This document shows, piece by piece, positions 31,711 to 39,431 of a DNA stretch of 46,079 nucleotides. Position 1 is the stretch's first letter, and every line of letters begins with the position of its first letter. Below the pieces are notes generated by a model that was given only the letters and a program-made list of their open reading frames with translations, was not told the origin of the DNA and made no database searches. Source of the DNA: Clostridiales bacterium (GTDB lineage: Bacteria; Bacillota; Clostridia; Christensenellales; Borkfalkiaceae). The stretch covers positions 1 to 46,079 of the forward strand of contig SVIP01000007.1 in the NCBI GenBank assembly GCA_015069425.1, given 5' to 3'. A program made the position numbers and the translations under genes.

Positions 31711-31739
31711 CATTTATTTACATGATATGTAAATAAATG
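31711..31739. promoter_or_regulatory. Perfect 13-bp inverted repeat
   Basis: CATTTATTTACAT-GAT-ATGTAAATAAATG, arms of 13 bp with a 3-nt centre, 24 bp upstream of the secreted protein's start and 16 bp from the next rightward promoter. It could be an operator for both divergent genes, or an RNA hairpin. Confidence 0.6.
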
Positions 31740-31754
31740 TCATTAAAATTAATG

Positions 31755-31902
31755 TTTTAAAGTATTTTGAGGTTTGGTATAATGAAAATGACCTAGGTTA
31801 GTGGTAGTTCCTTGTAAGCCGACTTCGAGAGCGCTTAGGATAACTGAAGCTTTCCGCATCGGGTATAAAGTTCTTGTCTTTAAATAAAGGGTTTTAGAGG
31901 TT
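31755..31902 (+). promoter_or_regulatory. Promoter plus structured leader or small RNA
   Basis: -35 TTTAAA/TTTTAA (31755-31761), 16-17 bp, perfect -10 TATAAT (31778-31783). The following ~115 nt are GC-richer than the surroundings and hold no ORF, only short pairings by eye (AAGCC/GCGCTT around the loop ACTTCGAGA; CTTT/AAAG). It precedes the TTG-started zinc protein. It may be a leader or a small RNA; no known riboswitch is recognised. Confidence 0.5.
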
Positions 31903-32262
31903 TTGAGTTTATATTTTAAATGTTGTAATACAGAGCCGAACGTATTATTTAAGTATGAAATTTTTAAACCCGAATATAAATATTTAGCGTATTACGAATG
32001 TCCAAATTGCGGCAAAAGGTGGTTTGAAGAGCTAAGAGAAAATTATGACAAACCCAAATATTTTTATGATAACGTGGCAAAAAATAAATTTTTAGCTTGG
32101 AAAAGGCGATTAGAAAATATTAAACAGGGAACAAACTCAAATCAAACATTTTATTATGGAACTTATCAAAAACATCAAAACGTCTGGAAAACGTTTAGAA
32201 CCAATTTTAACAACGAAAAAGAATTAATTTCTAAGCAACAAACTTTAATCGGAAAAATGTAA
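31903..32262 (+). CDS. Small zinc-binding-like protein with TTG start
   Basis: A 119-aa protein. YFKCCNTEPNVLFKYEIFKP, then CPNCGKRWFEELR give a CC...CPNC zinc-ribbon-like site; the rest is basic and aromatic. The only usable start is TTG 31903, with AGAGG just 2 nt upstream, so translation control may be unusual. Terminator at 32301. Function unknown. Confidence 0.55.
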   Translation: MSLYFKCCNTEPNVLFKYEIFKPEYKYLAYYECPNCGKRWFEELRENYDKPKYFYDNVAKNKFLAWKRRLENIKQGTNSNQTFYYGTYQKHQNVWKTFRTNFNNEKELISKQQTLIGKM

Positions 32263-32300
32263 TCCTTTATAATAGCAGATGACAATACACAGTTATAATC

Positions 32301-32328
32301 AACCCTCAATTATGGGGGTTTTATTTTT
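32301..32328 (+). terminator. Rightward terminator
   Basis: Stem AACCCTCA / TGGGGGTT (one wobble) with a short loop and TTTTATTTTT. It ends the 31903-32262 transcript. Confidence 0.75.
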
Positions 32329-32362
32329 ATTATGAATAATAATTTTTGGACTAAAATGCGTT

Positions 32363-32551
32363 ATGGCAGCAATCCCTTGTAAATTTTTATATAAAAATGC
32401 AGAAAAGTATTTTAAAGGCGGATTAGACGATAAAATAAAATCCGCTTGGGAAGAAACGCTAAGAGCCGAAAATAAAAGGGCGAATAATTTAAAAGACGAT
32501 TGGTTATTTAGCATACCGATTATAAGCGCATTTATTGCGGGAAGGTTTTGA
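32363..32551 (+). CDS. Small hypothetical protein before terminase
   Basis: A 62-aa ORF from ATG 32363. Helical, charged (LYKNAEKYFKGGLDDKIKSA) with a hydrophobic end SIPIISAFIAGRF. No clear ribosome site (GGA 12 nt upstream). Position before the terminase genes suggests a late or regulatory gene; function unknown. Confidence 0.45.
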   Translation: MAAIPCKFLYKNAEKYFKGGLDDKIKSAWEETLRAENKRANNLKDDWLFSIPIISAFIAGRF

Positions 32552-32603
32552 TAACATATAAAAAATATATATTTTTTAAAAAAAGTATCAAAAATTACCG
32601 AGG

Positions 32604-32633
32604 TTAGACAAAAATTTAAGAGATTTGTATATA
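32604..32633 (+). promoter_or_regulatory. Candidate late promoter
   Basis: TTAGAC (32604-32609), 18-bp spacer, TATATA (32628-32633), 46 bp upstream of the terminase small subunit gene. It may start the structural operon. The match to consensus is moderate. Confidence 0.45.
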
Positions 32634-32679
32634 AAGTGTATATCAATTTAGATTATTAAGAATTGTTAATAAACCTAGA

Positions 32680-33036
32680 ATGAATGAAAAAAGTTTAGAA
32701 AATTTAAAAAAGGCGGATGACTTTTCAAGCACAAACCAACCAAGCCCCGAAGCAAAAAGCAGGGGCAAAATTGAAGCTTCGATTAAAAGAAACTTGCTTG
32801 AAACTTTAAGAAGCAGAATTGATGAATGGGATTTAGTCGACAAAGTTGTTTCGGGCGTTAATAGCGAAGTTGATAACGGAAATCTTAAAAACGCCATTGA
32901 GCTGTTGAAGATTGCAAAAGAACCTGAAAAACAGGAAATTAATCTTAACGGCGGTGTTGAAGTTCAAAAAGTGTTTATTGACGAAGCGACAAAAAAAGAA
33001 ACTCAAAAACATATCAAAGAGTTTATAAATGATTGA
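32680..33036 (+). CDS. Terminase small subunit-like protein
   Basis: A 118-aa protein directly before the large terminase (8-bp overlap). N-terminal KKADDFSSTNQPSPEAKSRG is a common start of small-terminase-like proteins, followed by helices with a likely DNA-binding HTH and the strand INLNGGVEVQKVFID. It would recognise phage DNA for packaging. No strong ribosome site precedes ATG 32680. Confidence 0.65.
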   Translation: MNEKSLENLKKADDFSSTNQPSPEAKSRGKIEASIKRNLLETLRSRIDEWDLVDKVVSGVNSEVDNGNLKNAIELLKIAKEPEKQEINLNGGVEVQKVFIDEATKKETQKHIKEFIND

Positions 33037-34489
33037 TACGGAATATTTAGGCTATGAACTAATTAAAGAGGGTTTTGAGGTTTGGTTCAGATATTTATTC
33101 AAAGCCATTGAACAGACAAAATTTGTAGTTGAACCGATACACGATTCACTTTTTGACTACGTTTCAAAAGTCTATAACGGCGATATTACAAGATTAACGA
33201 TAAATATTCCGCCAAGAGCAGGCAAGACAACGCTTGCAACTTATCTTTTGGTTTACGCTTTAACGATTAACCCAAAGAGCAACATAATTTATACAAGTTA
33301 CTCTCAAAGCCTTTTAACTGATATAGCTTCAAGGGTAAAAGATATACTTGAACATCCGATTTATAAGGCGATGTACCCGGGTAATGTTGTTTTAACCAAC
33401 GAAGAATTAAACCCCGATGATGATTTTTGGGCGGAATATCTTAAAAAAGAAACAGGCAAAAACACTTATTCAGCTAAAAAGATTGTAACATCTAAGGGCG
33501 GAATTTGTTTATTTTCTTCTATCGGAAGCCAGATAACAGGATATGGCGCAGGGCTAAGAAACGGCAAAGGCTTCACAGGTTGCCTTATTATAGATGACCC
33601 GAATAAACCCGATGATATTTACCATACAACATTAAGAAATAAAGTAACAAGATACTTTTCAGGCACTTTATTGAGCCGTCTTAATAATTCAAATGTTCCG
33701 ATTATATGTATTCAGCAAAGATTGCATCTTGAAGACTTATCGGGAATACTTAAAACAAAATATAATTTTACAACGCTAAAACGCCCTTTAATTGATGAAG
33801 CGGGGAATTGTTTATTACCAAGTCAATACTCCCCCGAAAGAATTAAAGAGCTTCAGGTTGATAATTACGTCTTTCAATCACAATATCAGCAAGAGCCTAT
33901 TATCTTAGGCGGTTCGGTTATTAAAAGAGAGTGGTTCAAATATTATAATCCTGCGGTTGAATATAACTACAATAAAATTGTAATTGCAGGTGATACCGCA
34001 ATGAGCGCAAAAGAACACGCTGATTATACCTGTTTTTTAGTTGGCGGTGTAACCGATATAGGCAAACTTCATATTTTGCAAATGGTACACGGGCGGTTTG
34101 AATATCCTGAACTCAAAAGAACCGCTATCAATTTATATAACAGTTGGCAGCGCAAAGACAAAACAAGCGCAAGTGCAATATATCTTGAAAACAAAGCAAG
34201 CGGTATTCAATTAATACAAGATTTTCAAACAACGGCTCTTCCCGTTATCCCGATTGACGTAACAAAAGATAAACTTGCAAGAGTTGAAGAAGTGCTTGAA
34301 TATATTGCAAGCGGTCAGGTTTTATTACCCGAAAGCGAACTTTACGGGGATAACCCAAAGATTTTAGCAGAGTGTGAAGCATTCACAAGAGATTTAAGCC
34401 AAAGCCACGACGACATTGTCGATACCCTTGTGCATCTTATCAATAATACCATAGCAAACAGGCAAGTATCTATTTTAGAGGTTTTATAA
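33029..34489 (+). CDS. terL: Terminase large subunit
   Basis: A 486-aa packaging motor. ATPase: Walker A PPRAGKTT (about 61-68), Walker B CLIIDDP (about 184-190), and the coupling region GTLLSRLNNSNVPIICIQQR. Nuclease: AGDTAMSAKEHADYT (about 321-335), KASGIQ and DDIVDTLVHL near the C-terminus, the RNase-H-like Asp triad of Terminase_6-type enzymes. It cuts and pumps DNA into the prohead. Confidence 0.95.
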   Translation: MIDTEYLGYELIKEGFEVWFRYLFKAIEQTKFVVEPIHDSLFDYVSKVYNGDITRLTINIPPRAGKTTLATYLLVYALTINPKSNIIYTSYSQSLLTDIASRVKDILEHPIYKAMYPGNVVLTNEELNPDDDFWAEYLKKETGKNTYSAKKIVTSKGGICLFSSIGSQITGYGAGLRNGKGFTGCLIIDDPNKPDDIYHTTLRNKVTRYFSGTLLSRLNNSNVPIICIQQRLHLEDLSGILKTKYNFTTLKRPLIDEAGNCLLPSQYSPERIKELQVDNYVFQSQYQQEPIILGGSVIKREWFKYYNPAVEYNYNKIVIAGDTAMSAKEHADYTCFLVGGVTDIGKLHILQMVHGRFEYPELKRTAINLYNSWQRKDKTSASAIYLENKASGIQLIQDFQTTALPVIPIDVTKDKLARVEEVLEYIASGQVLLPESELYGDNPKILAECEAFTRDLSQSHDDIVDTLVHLINNTIANRQVSILEVL

Positions 34490-34540
34490 TATTTTCCGCC
34501 TGTCAAATTAAAATTTGAAACGGCGCAGTTAAAGGATTTC

Positions 34541-34569
34541 GTTATTTAATGCTCAACGCATTAAATAAC
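34541..34569 (+). other. 12-bp perfect hairpin upstream of portal gene
   Basis: GTTATTTAATGC-TCAAC-GCATTAAATAAC, loop of 5 nt, 15 bp before the portal ATG, which has no Shine-Dalgarno site. A looser CGCC/GGCG pairing precedes it. No T tail, so it is not a standard terminator; it may set mRNA stability or portal translation. Confidence 0.65.
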
Positions 34570-34583
34570 TACACACAAATATT

Positions 34584-35945
34584 ATGCAACATTACAGCAG
34601 AAAAAAACAATTTAAAAACTTTGATAACCGAATTAATAACGGTTTGGGTGAAGCTCTAAATTTGCCTAGCTATGGCATCAATAACCCTCTTGTTAATGCA
34701 GGGATAATGATAAGCAACACGTCGCCTCAATTATTAACGCTTAACTGGATGGAGCTAACTTATTTTTATAAGCAAAACGGCTTTATTCAAACCGCAATTA
34801 ATCAAATAGTGGATGACGCCTTCAGAAATGACGGGCTTATAATCGATTCTAAAACTTTATCAACAAATGAGCTTGAAGAACTAAAACAAGCATTAATTGA
34901 TAACGGCGATATAGACGCTATTATGGATTGCTTACGTTGGGGGCAGTTATACGGGGGCGGTGTGTTAATCGCTAATACAGAACAAAACTTTAGCTTGCCC
35001 TTAAATAGAAACAATTTAAAAGGTAAAAAATTAACTTTTCTTGCTTCCGACCGTTGGCAATGCCAAAGCAACGGAATAAGCCCCGAATTAGCCAAAAACT
35101 TCACTTTTTGCGATACGCTCGAAAGCAACACAACATCGGGCGTATTAATCGATTCAAGCCGTGTTGCAACATTCAGCGGTGTCAAAGCTCCGTATCAGCT
35201 AAGAGCAATGTTGCAGGGTTGGGGTTTATCTATTTTTGAATCAATAATCCCGCCATTAAATCAATACTTAAAAGCGATGAACGTAACGCTTGAATTGTTA
35301 GATGAAGCAAAAATTGATGTTGTTAAAATTGCAAAACTGGCACAAACTCTTTTATCCCCGAACGGTGAAAGAATTGTTAGAAAACGTCTTGCACTTGTAA
35401 GCGAAAATAAAAACTATAAATCGTCAATCGCTATGGATAAAGACGACGATTACGACCAAAAGCAAATATCTTTTAGCGGTTTACCCGATATGATAGTTCA
35501 AATTCAATATTTGGTTTGTGCTGCTCTTAAAAGACCGTATTCAAAGATATTCGGCAAAGGATCAAGCGGATTTTCAAGCGGTGAAGACGACCTCGAAAAC
35601 TATAATACAATAGTTGATAGCGAAATAAGACGGCCTGCGACAAACCTTATAAAATGGGTTGTAAATTTAAGATGTCTGCAATTATTCGGCAGAGAATTAA
35701 CCGATTTTCGCCCGAAATGGCGACCGCTTAGGGTAATGACCGAAAAAGAACAAGCGGAAGTTAATTCAAAAAAATTAGCCGATTATATAGCACTTTTAGA
35801 GCATCAGGTCATGACACCAAAACAGGTAGCTCAAAAACTAACCGAAGACGGATATATTTTATTTTCGGATGATGAAATTGATAATATTTCGGATGATTTT
35901 GCTCCCGATATGGAAGAACAATTAAAAGACGAACTTTATGCGTGA
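34584..35945 (+). CDS. Portal protein (DUF1073-like)
   Basis: A 453-aa portal. MELTYFYKQNGFIQTAINQI with VDDAFRNDGLII, LRWGQLYGGGVLIANTEQ and SFSGLPDMIVQIQYLVCAAL then KGSSGFSSGEDDLENY are hallmarks of the DUF1073/anti-CBASS-Acb1-linked portal family. It forms the dodecameric vertex for DNA entry. It overlaps the MuF gene by 8 bp. Confidence 0.85.
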   Translation: MQHYSRKKQFKNFDNRINNGLGEALNLPSYGINNPLVNAGIMISNTSPQLLTLNWMELTYFYKQNGFIQTAINQIVDDAFRNDGLIIDSKTLSTNELEELKQALIDNGDIDAIMDCLRWGQLYGGGVLIANTEQNFSLPLNRNNLKGKKLTFLASDRWQCQSNGISPELAKNFTFCDTLESNTTSGVLIDSSRVATFSGVKAPYQLRAMLQGWGLSIFESIIPPLNQYLKAMNVTLELLDEAKIDVVKIAKLAQTLLSPNGERIVRKRLALVSENKNYKSSIAMDKDDDYDQKQISFSGLPDMIVQIQYLVCAALKRPYSKIFGKGSSGFSSGEDDLENYNTIVDSEIRRPATNLIKWVVNLRCLQLFGRELTDFRPKWRPLRVMTEKEQAEVNSKKLADYIALLEHQVMTPKQVAQKLTEDGYILFSDDEIDNISDDFAPDMEEQLKDELYA

Positions 35946-38232
35946 GAATACTTTTGATAAGGTTGAAATTAAAGAATATTATATAAAACATGTTGCTTCG
36001 GGTATGCGCAAATATTTCTTTGATAACATCTTTAAAGCGATATTTGAAGTTATTAAAAGCAATTCCGTTGTTAATTCAAAATCCGCTTTAATTAACGCTA
36101 TAAGAAATCATAGAATATATTATAAAGACGGTGCATTTAGAACCGATACAAGATTTTCAAACGATATAGCAAAAACGCTTGAAAATATGGGAGCAGTATA
36201 TAAATCAGGAAGTTATTTTATTGAAAAAAGCAAAATTCCTCTTGAAATAACACAAGCGCTCTCTATTGCAGCTAATCAGGCAATTTTTAAACTGTCCGCC
36301 ATAAAAACAATATTATCAACGCTTGATACATCTAAAATTGACCTTGAACCGTATATCACGGTTGCAGTTCAGGAAATGTATAAAACACTTGAAAAAGATA
36401 TTGTTAAATCTGCTCTTAAAAAACAAGTTCCCGTTATTGAATTAGGGCTTGTAAAACCTAAAATTGATATTCCAAAAGCCGAATATAAAAATGTTGAAAG
36501 CTACTGGAAAGTGCAGGATAAAAAAGCGGATGAGCTTAAAAAAGAAATCAAAAAAGCCGATAAAAAAGGACTTGATACGGCAGAACTAAAAGAGAAACTT
36601 GCAGAACTAAACGCTGAAACCTATCAAAACGCTCCTGATATTAAACTTGAAATTGATAATATTGAGCTTGATGAGCAAAGCAAAAAAATTGCTTCTGATT
36701 ATACCTACAATATGAAATACTGGGTTAAAAATTGGGAAGCAAAGAATATTATTAAAATGCGTGAAGACGTATTGAATATGGTTCAAAAGGGCGCAAGAGT
36801 TCCAGAAATTGAAAAATACTTTTTGAAGCGCTGGAAAATTGCAGGCGATAAGGCATATTTTTTAGCAAAAAATGAAAGCCATTTAGCAGGTTCGGTTATT
36901 CAAAAAACGCAATACGAAAAATTAGGCTCAAACCGTTTTAAATGGGGAGGAAGCTCCGCAAAAGAAAAAAGAGAACTCCATAAAGAATACTACGGTAAAA
37001 TCTTTTATTTTGATGACCCCCCGATTATTGATGAAAAGCTGGGTATTAAAGGGCTACCAAGGCAAATTTGGAATTGTTTACCTGCCAAAGAGCCAATCGT
37101 TAGTCCTTTCTTCTATAAAAGGATTTATCGGAGATGGTACACAGGCGAATTGACCACGCTTGTTACGAGTTCGGGTTATTCTTTGAACACCACACCTAAT
37201 CACCCTATATTGACCAATAAAGGATGGGTTGGTGCAGGTTCTATTAAAGTAGGCGACAAAATTGCTAAGGTTAAGGATGATTTCATCTTTAGCACCTGCA
37301 AAAACCCACAAAACACCATAACCACTATTGACCAACTTTTTGATTTTTTCAGCGTGTTTCTTAATCCTGAAAGGGTTACGACAACTGCTGGAGATTTCCA
37401 CGGCGATGGAATGGTTGACAAGCAAGTCGAGATTATAAATATCGAAAGCAACCTGTTTTTCGACAGTAAAACCGTGTTGGATAAGGATATTGTAAATTTC
37501 TTCTTCGCCAAAGCCGAAGATACGCTTATAAGGGTTGACTTCTCTAAATGTAGCAGCTTTTTTAAGTCTCTCAACATTGGCGGGTTTATTCCTCAGAGTA
37601 TTATTAGCATTTTTGACAAGATGCTTACGCTCGTCAATAGAGAGTTTGCTCATTCTGACTGTTTGAGCATCGGACATATTGCGATGCTTAATACCCTGTT
37701 CATTCAAATGGTGAACAATAGTACCTCTTGCGACTTTGAAATGCTTTGCAATAGCTTGAACACTCCACCCTTCAAGAAACATACTTTTTATCGTTTTATT
37801 TGGGAGTTGTTTATACTTATTGCCAATACGTTTATGACGGATGACGTTATGCCCGTATTTACGCATGCAGGCACCAAGATAACTTCCGTTGATGCCGAAT
37901 TGCTCGGCGATTTCAAACAAATTCAATCCTTTAATATTGAGTTTGATACAGTGGTCGATAAAACTAGCCGTGAATTTAATAATCATATTTTTAACCTCGA
38001 AAATGTGAATAATTGGTATTTATACCACAATTATATCATAAAAAATTGTTTATGTCATATGGAAATAGTTGTCCCGACACTAGCAGAACTTCAAAACAGA
38101 CGAAATAAAATCAAAAACGAAAAAACATTAACAGGAAAATTAATCAATGCCACAACTTCAATATTCAAAAGTAAACAATGCGATAATTACCTTAACCGAT
38201 ACAGACGATTTGACCAAAGGGAGACACTTTAA
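35938..38232 (+). CDS. MuF-like head morphogenesis protein, interrupted by an intein
   Basis: A 764-aa precursor. N-extein of 379 residues (35938-37074) contains the MuF pattern LKKDI... helices, IIKMREDVLNMVQKGARVPE, LAKNESHLAGSVIQKTQYEK and GLPRQIWN. The C-extein (61 aa, 38047-38232) begins CLCHMEIVVP. Joined, they give WNCLCHMEIVV, the conserved N-C-x-C motif of MuF proteins, so splicing would make a 440-aa head protein. It follows the portal, as in Mu- and SPP1-like phages, and overlaps the next gene by 86 bp in another frame. Confidence 0.85.
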   Translation: MRENTFDKVEIKEYYIKHVASGMRKYFFDNIFKAIFEVIKSNSVVNSKSALINAIRNHRIYYKDGAFRTDTRFSNDIAKTLENMGAVYKSGSYFIEKSKIPLEITQALSIAANQAIFKLSAIKTILSTLDTSKIDLEPYITVAVQEMYKTLEKDIVKSALKKQVPVIELGLVKPKIDIPKAEYKNVESYWKVQDKKADELKKEIKKADKKGLDTAELKEKLAELNAETYQNAPDIKLEIDNIELDEQSKKIASDYTYNMKYWVKNWEAKNIIKMREDVLNMVQKGARVPEIEKYFLKRWKIAGDKAYFLAKNESHLAGSVIQKTQYEKLGSNRFKWGGSSAKEKRELHKEYYGKIFYFDDPPIIDEKLGIKGLPRQIWNCLPAKEPIVSPFFYKRIYRRWYTGELTTLVTSSGYSLNTTPNHPILTNKGWVGAGSIKVGDKIAKVKDDFIFSTCKNPQNTITTIDQLFDFFSVFLNPERVTTTAGDFHGDGMVDKQVEIINIESNLFFDSKTVLDKDIVNFFFAKAEDTLIRVDFSKCSSFFKSLNIGGFIPQSIISIFDKMLTLVNREFAHSDCLSIGHIAMLNTLFIQMVNNSTSCDFEMLCNSLNTPPFKKHTFYRFIWELFILIANTFMTDDVMPVFTHAGTKITSVDAELLGDFKQIQSFNIEFDTVVDKTSREFNNHIFNLENVNNWYLYHNYIIKNCLCHMEIVVPTLAELQNRRNKIKNEKTLTGKLINATTSIFKSKQCDNYLNRYRRFDQRETL
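37075..38046 (+). mobile_element. Intein in MuF protein (324 codons)
   Basis: Starts at Cys1 (CLPAKEPIVSPFF), block B contains TxxH in LNTTPNHPILT (T40, H43) and ends GSIKVGDKIAKV. Near the C-terminus block F/G reads NLENVNNWYLYHNYIIKN, ending in Asn, with Cys as +1 residue. The penultimate residue is Lys where His is usual. Codon 2 is TTA and the C-extein also begins TGT TTA, so AATTGTTTA flanks both junctions. A middle motif TAGDFHGDGMVDKQVEIINI resembles those of other phage-head inteins as I remember them. No LAGLIDADG motif is visible on the plus strand. Confidence 0.85.
37078..37986 (-). CDS. Antisense homing endonuclease nested in the intein (HTH + Vsr-like)
   Basis: A 302-aa gene entirely within the intein on the opposite strand. 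Two HTH segments: LFEIAEQFGINGSYLGACMR (about 23-42) and SVQAIAKHFKVARGTIVHHL (about 75-94). A linker follows, then a Vsr/EDxHD-like nuclease: GEEEIYNILIQHGFTVEKQV (160-179), YNLDLLV (D187), IAVEISSS (E197), H211, VNSGYGVLWVF and the tail NPSFIGQYRVIRCG. It has GAGG 8 nt before ATG 37986 and a promoter at 38030-38058. It would cut intein-less MuF genes and spread the intein. Its stop, TAA, is complementary to intein codon 2. Confidence 0.8.
   Translation of the reverse strand: MIIKFTASFIDHCIKLNIKGLNLFEIAEQFGINGSYLGACMRKYGHNVIRHKRIGNKYKQLPNKTIKSMFLEGWSVQAIAKHFKVARGTIVHHLNEQGIKHRNMSDAQTVRMSKLSIDERKHLVKNANNTLRNKPANVERLKKAATFREVNPYKRIFGFGEEEIYNILIQHGFTVEKQVAFDIYNLDLLVNHSIAVEISSSCRNPFRIKKHAEKIKKLVNSGYGVLWVFAGAKDEIILNLSNFVAYFNRTCTNPSFIGQYRVIRCGVQRITRTRNKRGQFACVPSPINPFIEERTNDWLFGR
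38030..38058 (-). promoter_or_regulatory. Near-consensus promoter for the antisense endonuclease
   Basis: Minus-strand -35 ATGACA (38053-38058), 17-bp spacer, -10 TATAAT (38030-38035). Start of transcription would be near 38023, giving a leader of about 37 nt with GAGG at 37995-37998. The elements overlap the intein C-terminal block and the first codons of the C-extein. Confidence 0.75.
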
Positions 38233-39346
38233 AAGCCGTTTTATTCAACCCGGTTTAGCAGGTTACCCCGGGCAATTCGGCAACGCATTAATTAAAAAAG
38301 AAAACCTTGATAAATTTGTATGGACACTAAGAAGCAAACCCGTAACCATAAACCATAAAGATAAAATAGAAGATAAAGACAAAGTCGGTATTGTTAATAA
38401 TGTTTGGTTTAATCCCGAAGACGGTTGGTATTGGTGCGACGGCATAATTTTTGATAATGAAGCAATTAATTTAATTAATAACGGTTGGTCTGTTTCCTGC
38501 GCTTATGACTTTACAAAAGCGGATAATTCAGGCGGTAAGGAAAACAACATACCTTATGATATTGAGTTCTTAGACGGTGAATTTAATCACTTAGCACTTG
38601 TTGATAATCCACGCTATGAAGGTGCTAATATTGTGTTTAATTCAAAAAACAAAGTAACAAACTGGCTTAATAATGATGAAATAGGCAGTTGGATAACAAC
38701 AAAAGACGGTGCTAAAATACCTATTCGTAAAGGTTTATCTAAAAAAGACGGTATAAAAGAATTTGCAAACAAACACGTTGAAGACCAAAAAAGGAAAAAC
38801 CAAAAGAGAGAAGAAGCATATACAATTCTGGCTGGAGCGTTGGGAGAAACAAAAGATTACGTCAAAAAACATCTAAAAAAAAGTAAAAAATTACAAGACA
38901 AGCTTGAACAATTAAAAACAGATGATAATTTAAAAACAGATGTTTCTTTTGATGCTATGGAATATTACAATTTACAGGGAATTAATGAAGATGACTTAAA
39001 AGCACAGGAAGAATTGATTGACAGAGCCTTAACCGATGTTCTGACCGATAATTTCAGCATCCCCCAAGATGAAGAAGCGGAATATTATAGAGAACTTGAA
39101 AAAAAATTGAACAAAGGTTACTCAACAATATTAAAAGGTTTTAAAAAGGATAATGACTGGGAAAAAGCAGAGCAAAAACTAGCAGACCTTTACGGATTTG
39201 ATAATATCGAAGATTTCAGAAATGAAGAAAAGTTAACAAAATTTTATCAGGATTTAAGCAAAAATTTAGAAGACGACACCAAAGCCCAAAACTCCCTAAC
39301 CGATACAATTTTAAACGCTATTGCTGAGTTAATCATAGGCGAATAA
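38147..39346 (+). CDS. DUF2213-like head maturation protein with C-terminal extension
   Basis: A 399-aa protein. Residues about 1-170 show the DUF2213/prohead-protease-like pattern: SRFIQPGLAGYPGQFGNALI, KPVTINHKDKIEDKDKVGIV and GEFNHLALVDNPRYEGANIV. From about 180 there is SWITTKDGAKIPIRKGLSKK, a short module often found in MuF-region proteins, then a long acidic helical tail. It probably cleaves or assembles prohead proteins. Residues for catalysis are not certain. Confidence 0.75.
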   Translation: MPQLQYSKVNNAIITLTDTDDLTKGRHFKSRFIQPGLAGYPGQFGNALIKKENLDKFVWTLRSKPVTINHKDKIEDKDKVGIVNNVWFNPEDGWYWCDGIIFDNEAINLINNGWSVSCAYDFTKADNSGGKENNIPYDIEFLDGEFNHLALVDNPRYEGANIVFNSKNKVTNWLNNDEIGSWITTKDGAKIPIRKGLSKKDGIKEFANKHVEDQKRKNQKREEAYTILAGALGETKDYVKKHLKKSKKLQDKLEQLKTDDNLKTDVSFDAMEYYNLQGINEDDLKAQEELIDRALTDVLTDNFSIPQDEEAEYYRELEKKLNKGYSTILKGFKKDNDWEKAEQKLADLYGFDNIEDFRNEEKLTKFYQDLSKNLEDDTKAQNSLTDTILNAIAELIIGE

Positions 39347-39364
39347 ACAAAAATAAATACCCTT

Positions 39365-39390
39365 TAACCGCTCTTATTTTAGGGCGGTTA
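39365..39390 (+). terminator. Weak hairpin between head genes
   Basis: Stem TAACCGC / GCGGTTA followed by TTTGC. The T tail is weak, so it probably attenuates or sets mRNA stability before the scaffold gene. Confidence 0.45.
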
Positions 39391-39431
39391 TTTGCATACA
39401 AAATTACACAAAACGAAAGGAAAATAATCCA

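Noticed and set aside
34802-35185. Minus-strand open frame in the portal gene
   Set aside because: Shadow of the DUF1073 portal; no ribosome site, no domain pattern.
37200-37577. A further minus-strand open frame within the intein region
   Set aside because: It is a shadow in another frame of the 302-aa endonuclease, with no ribosome site or domain pattern.
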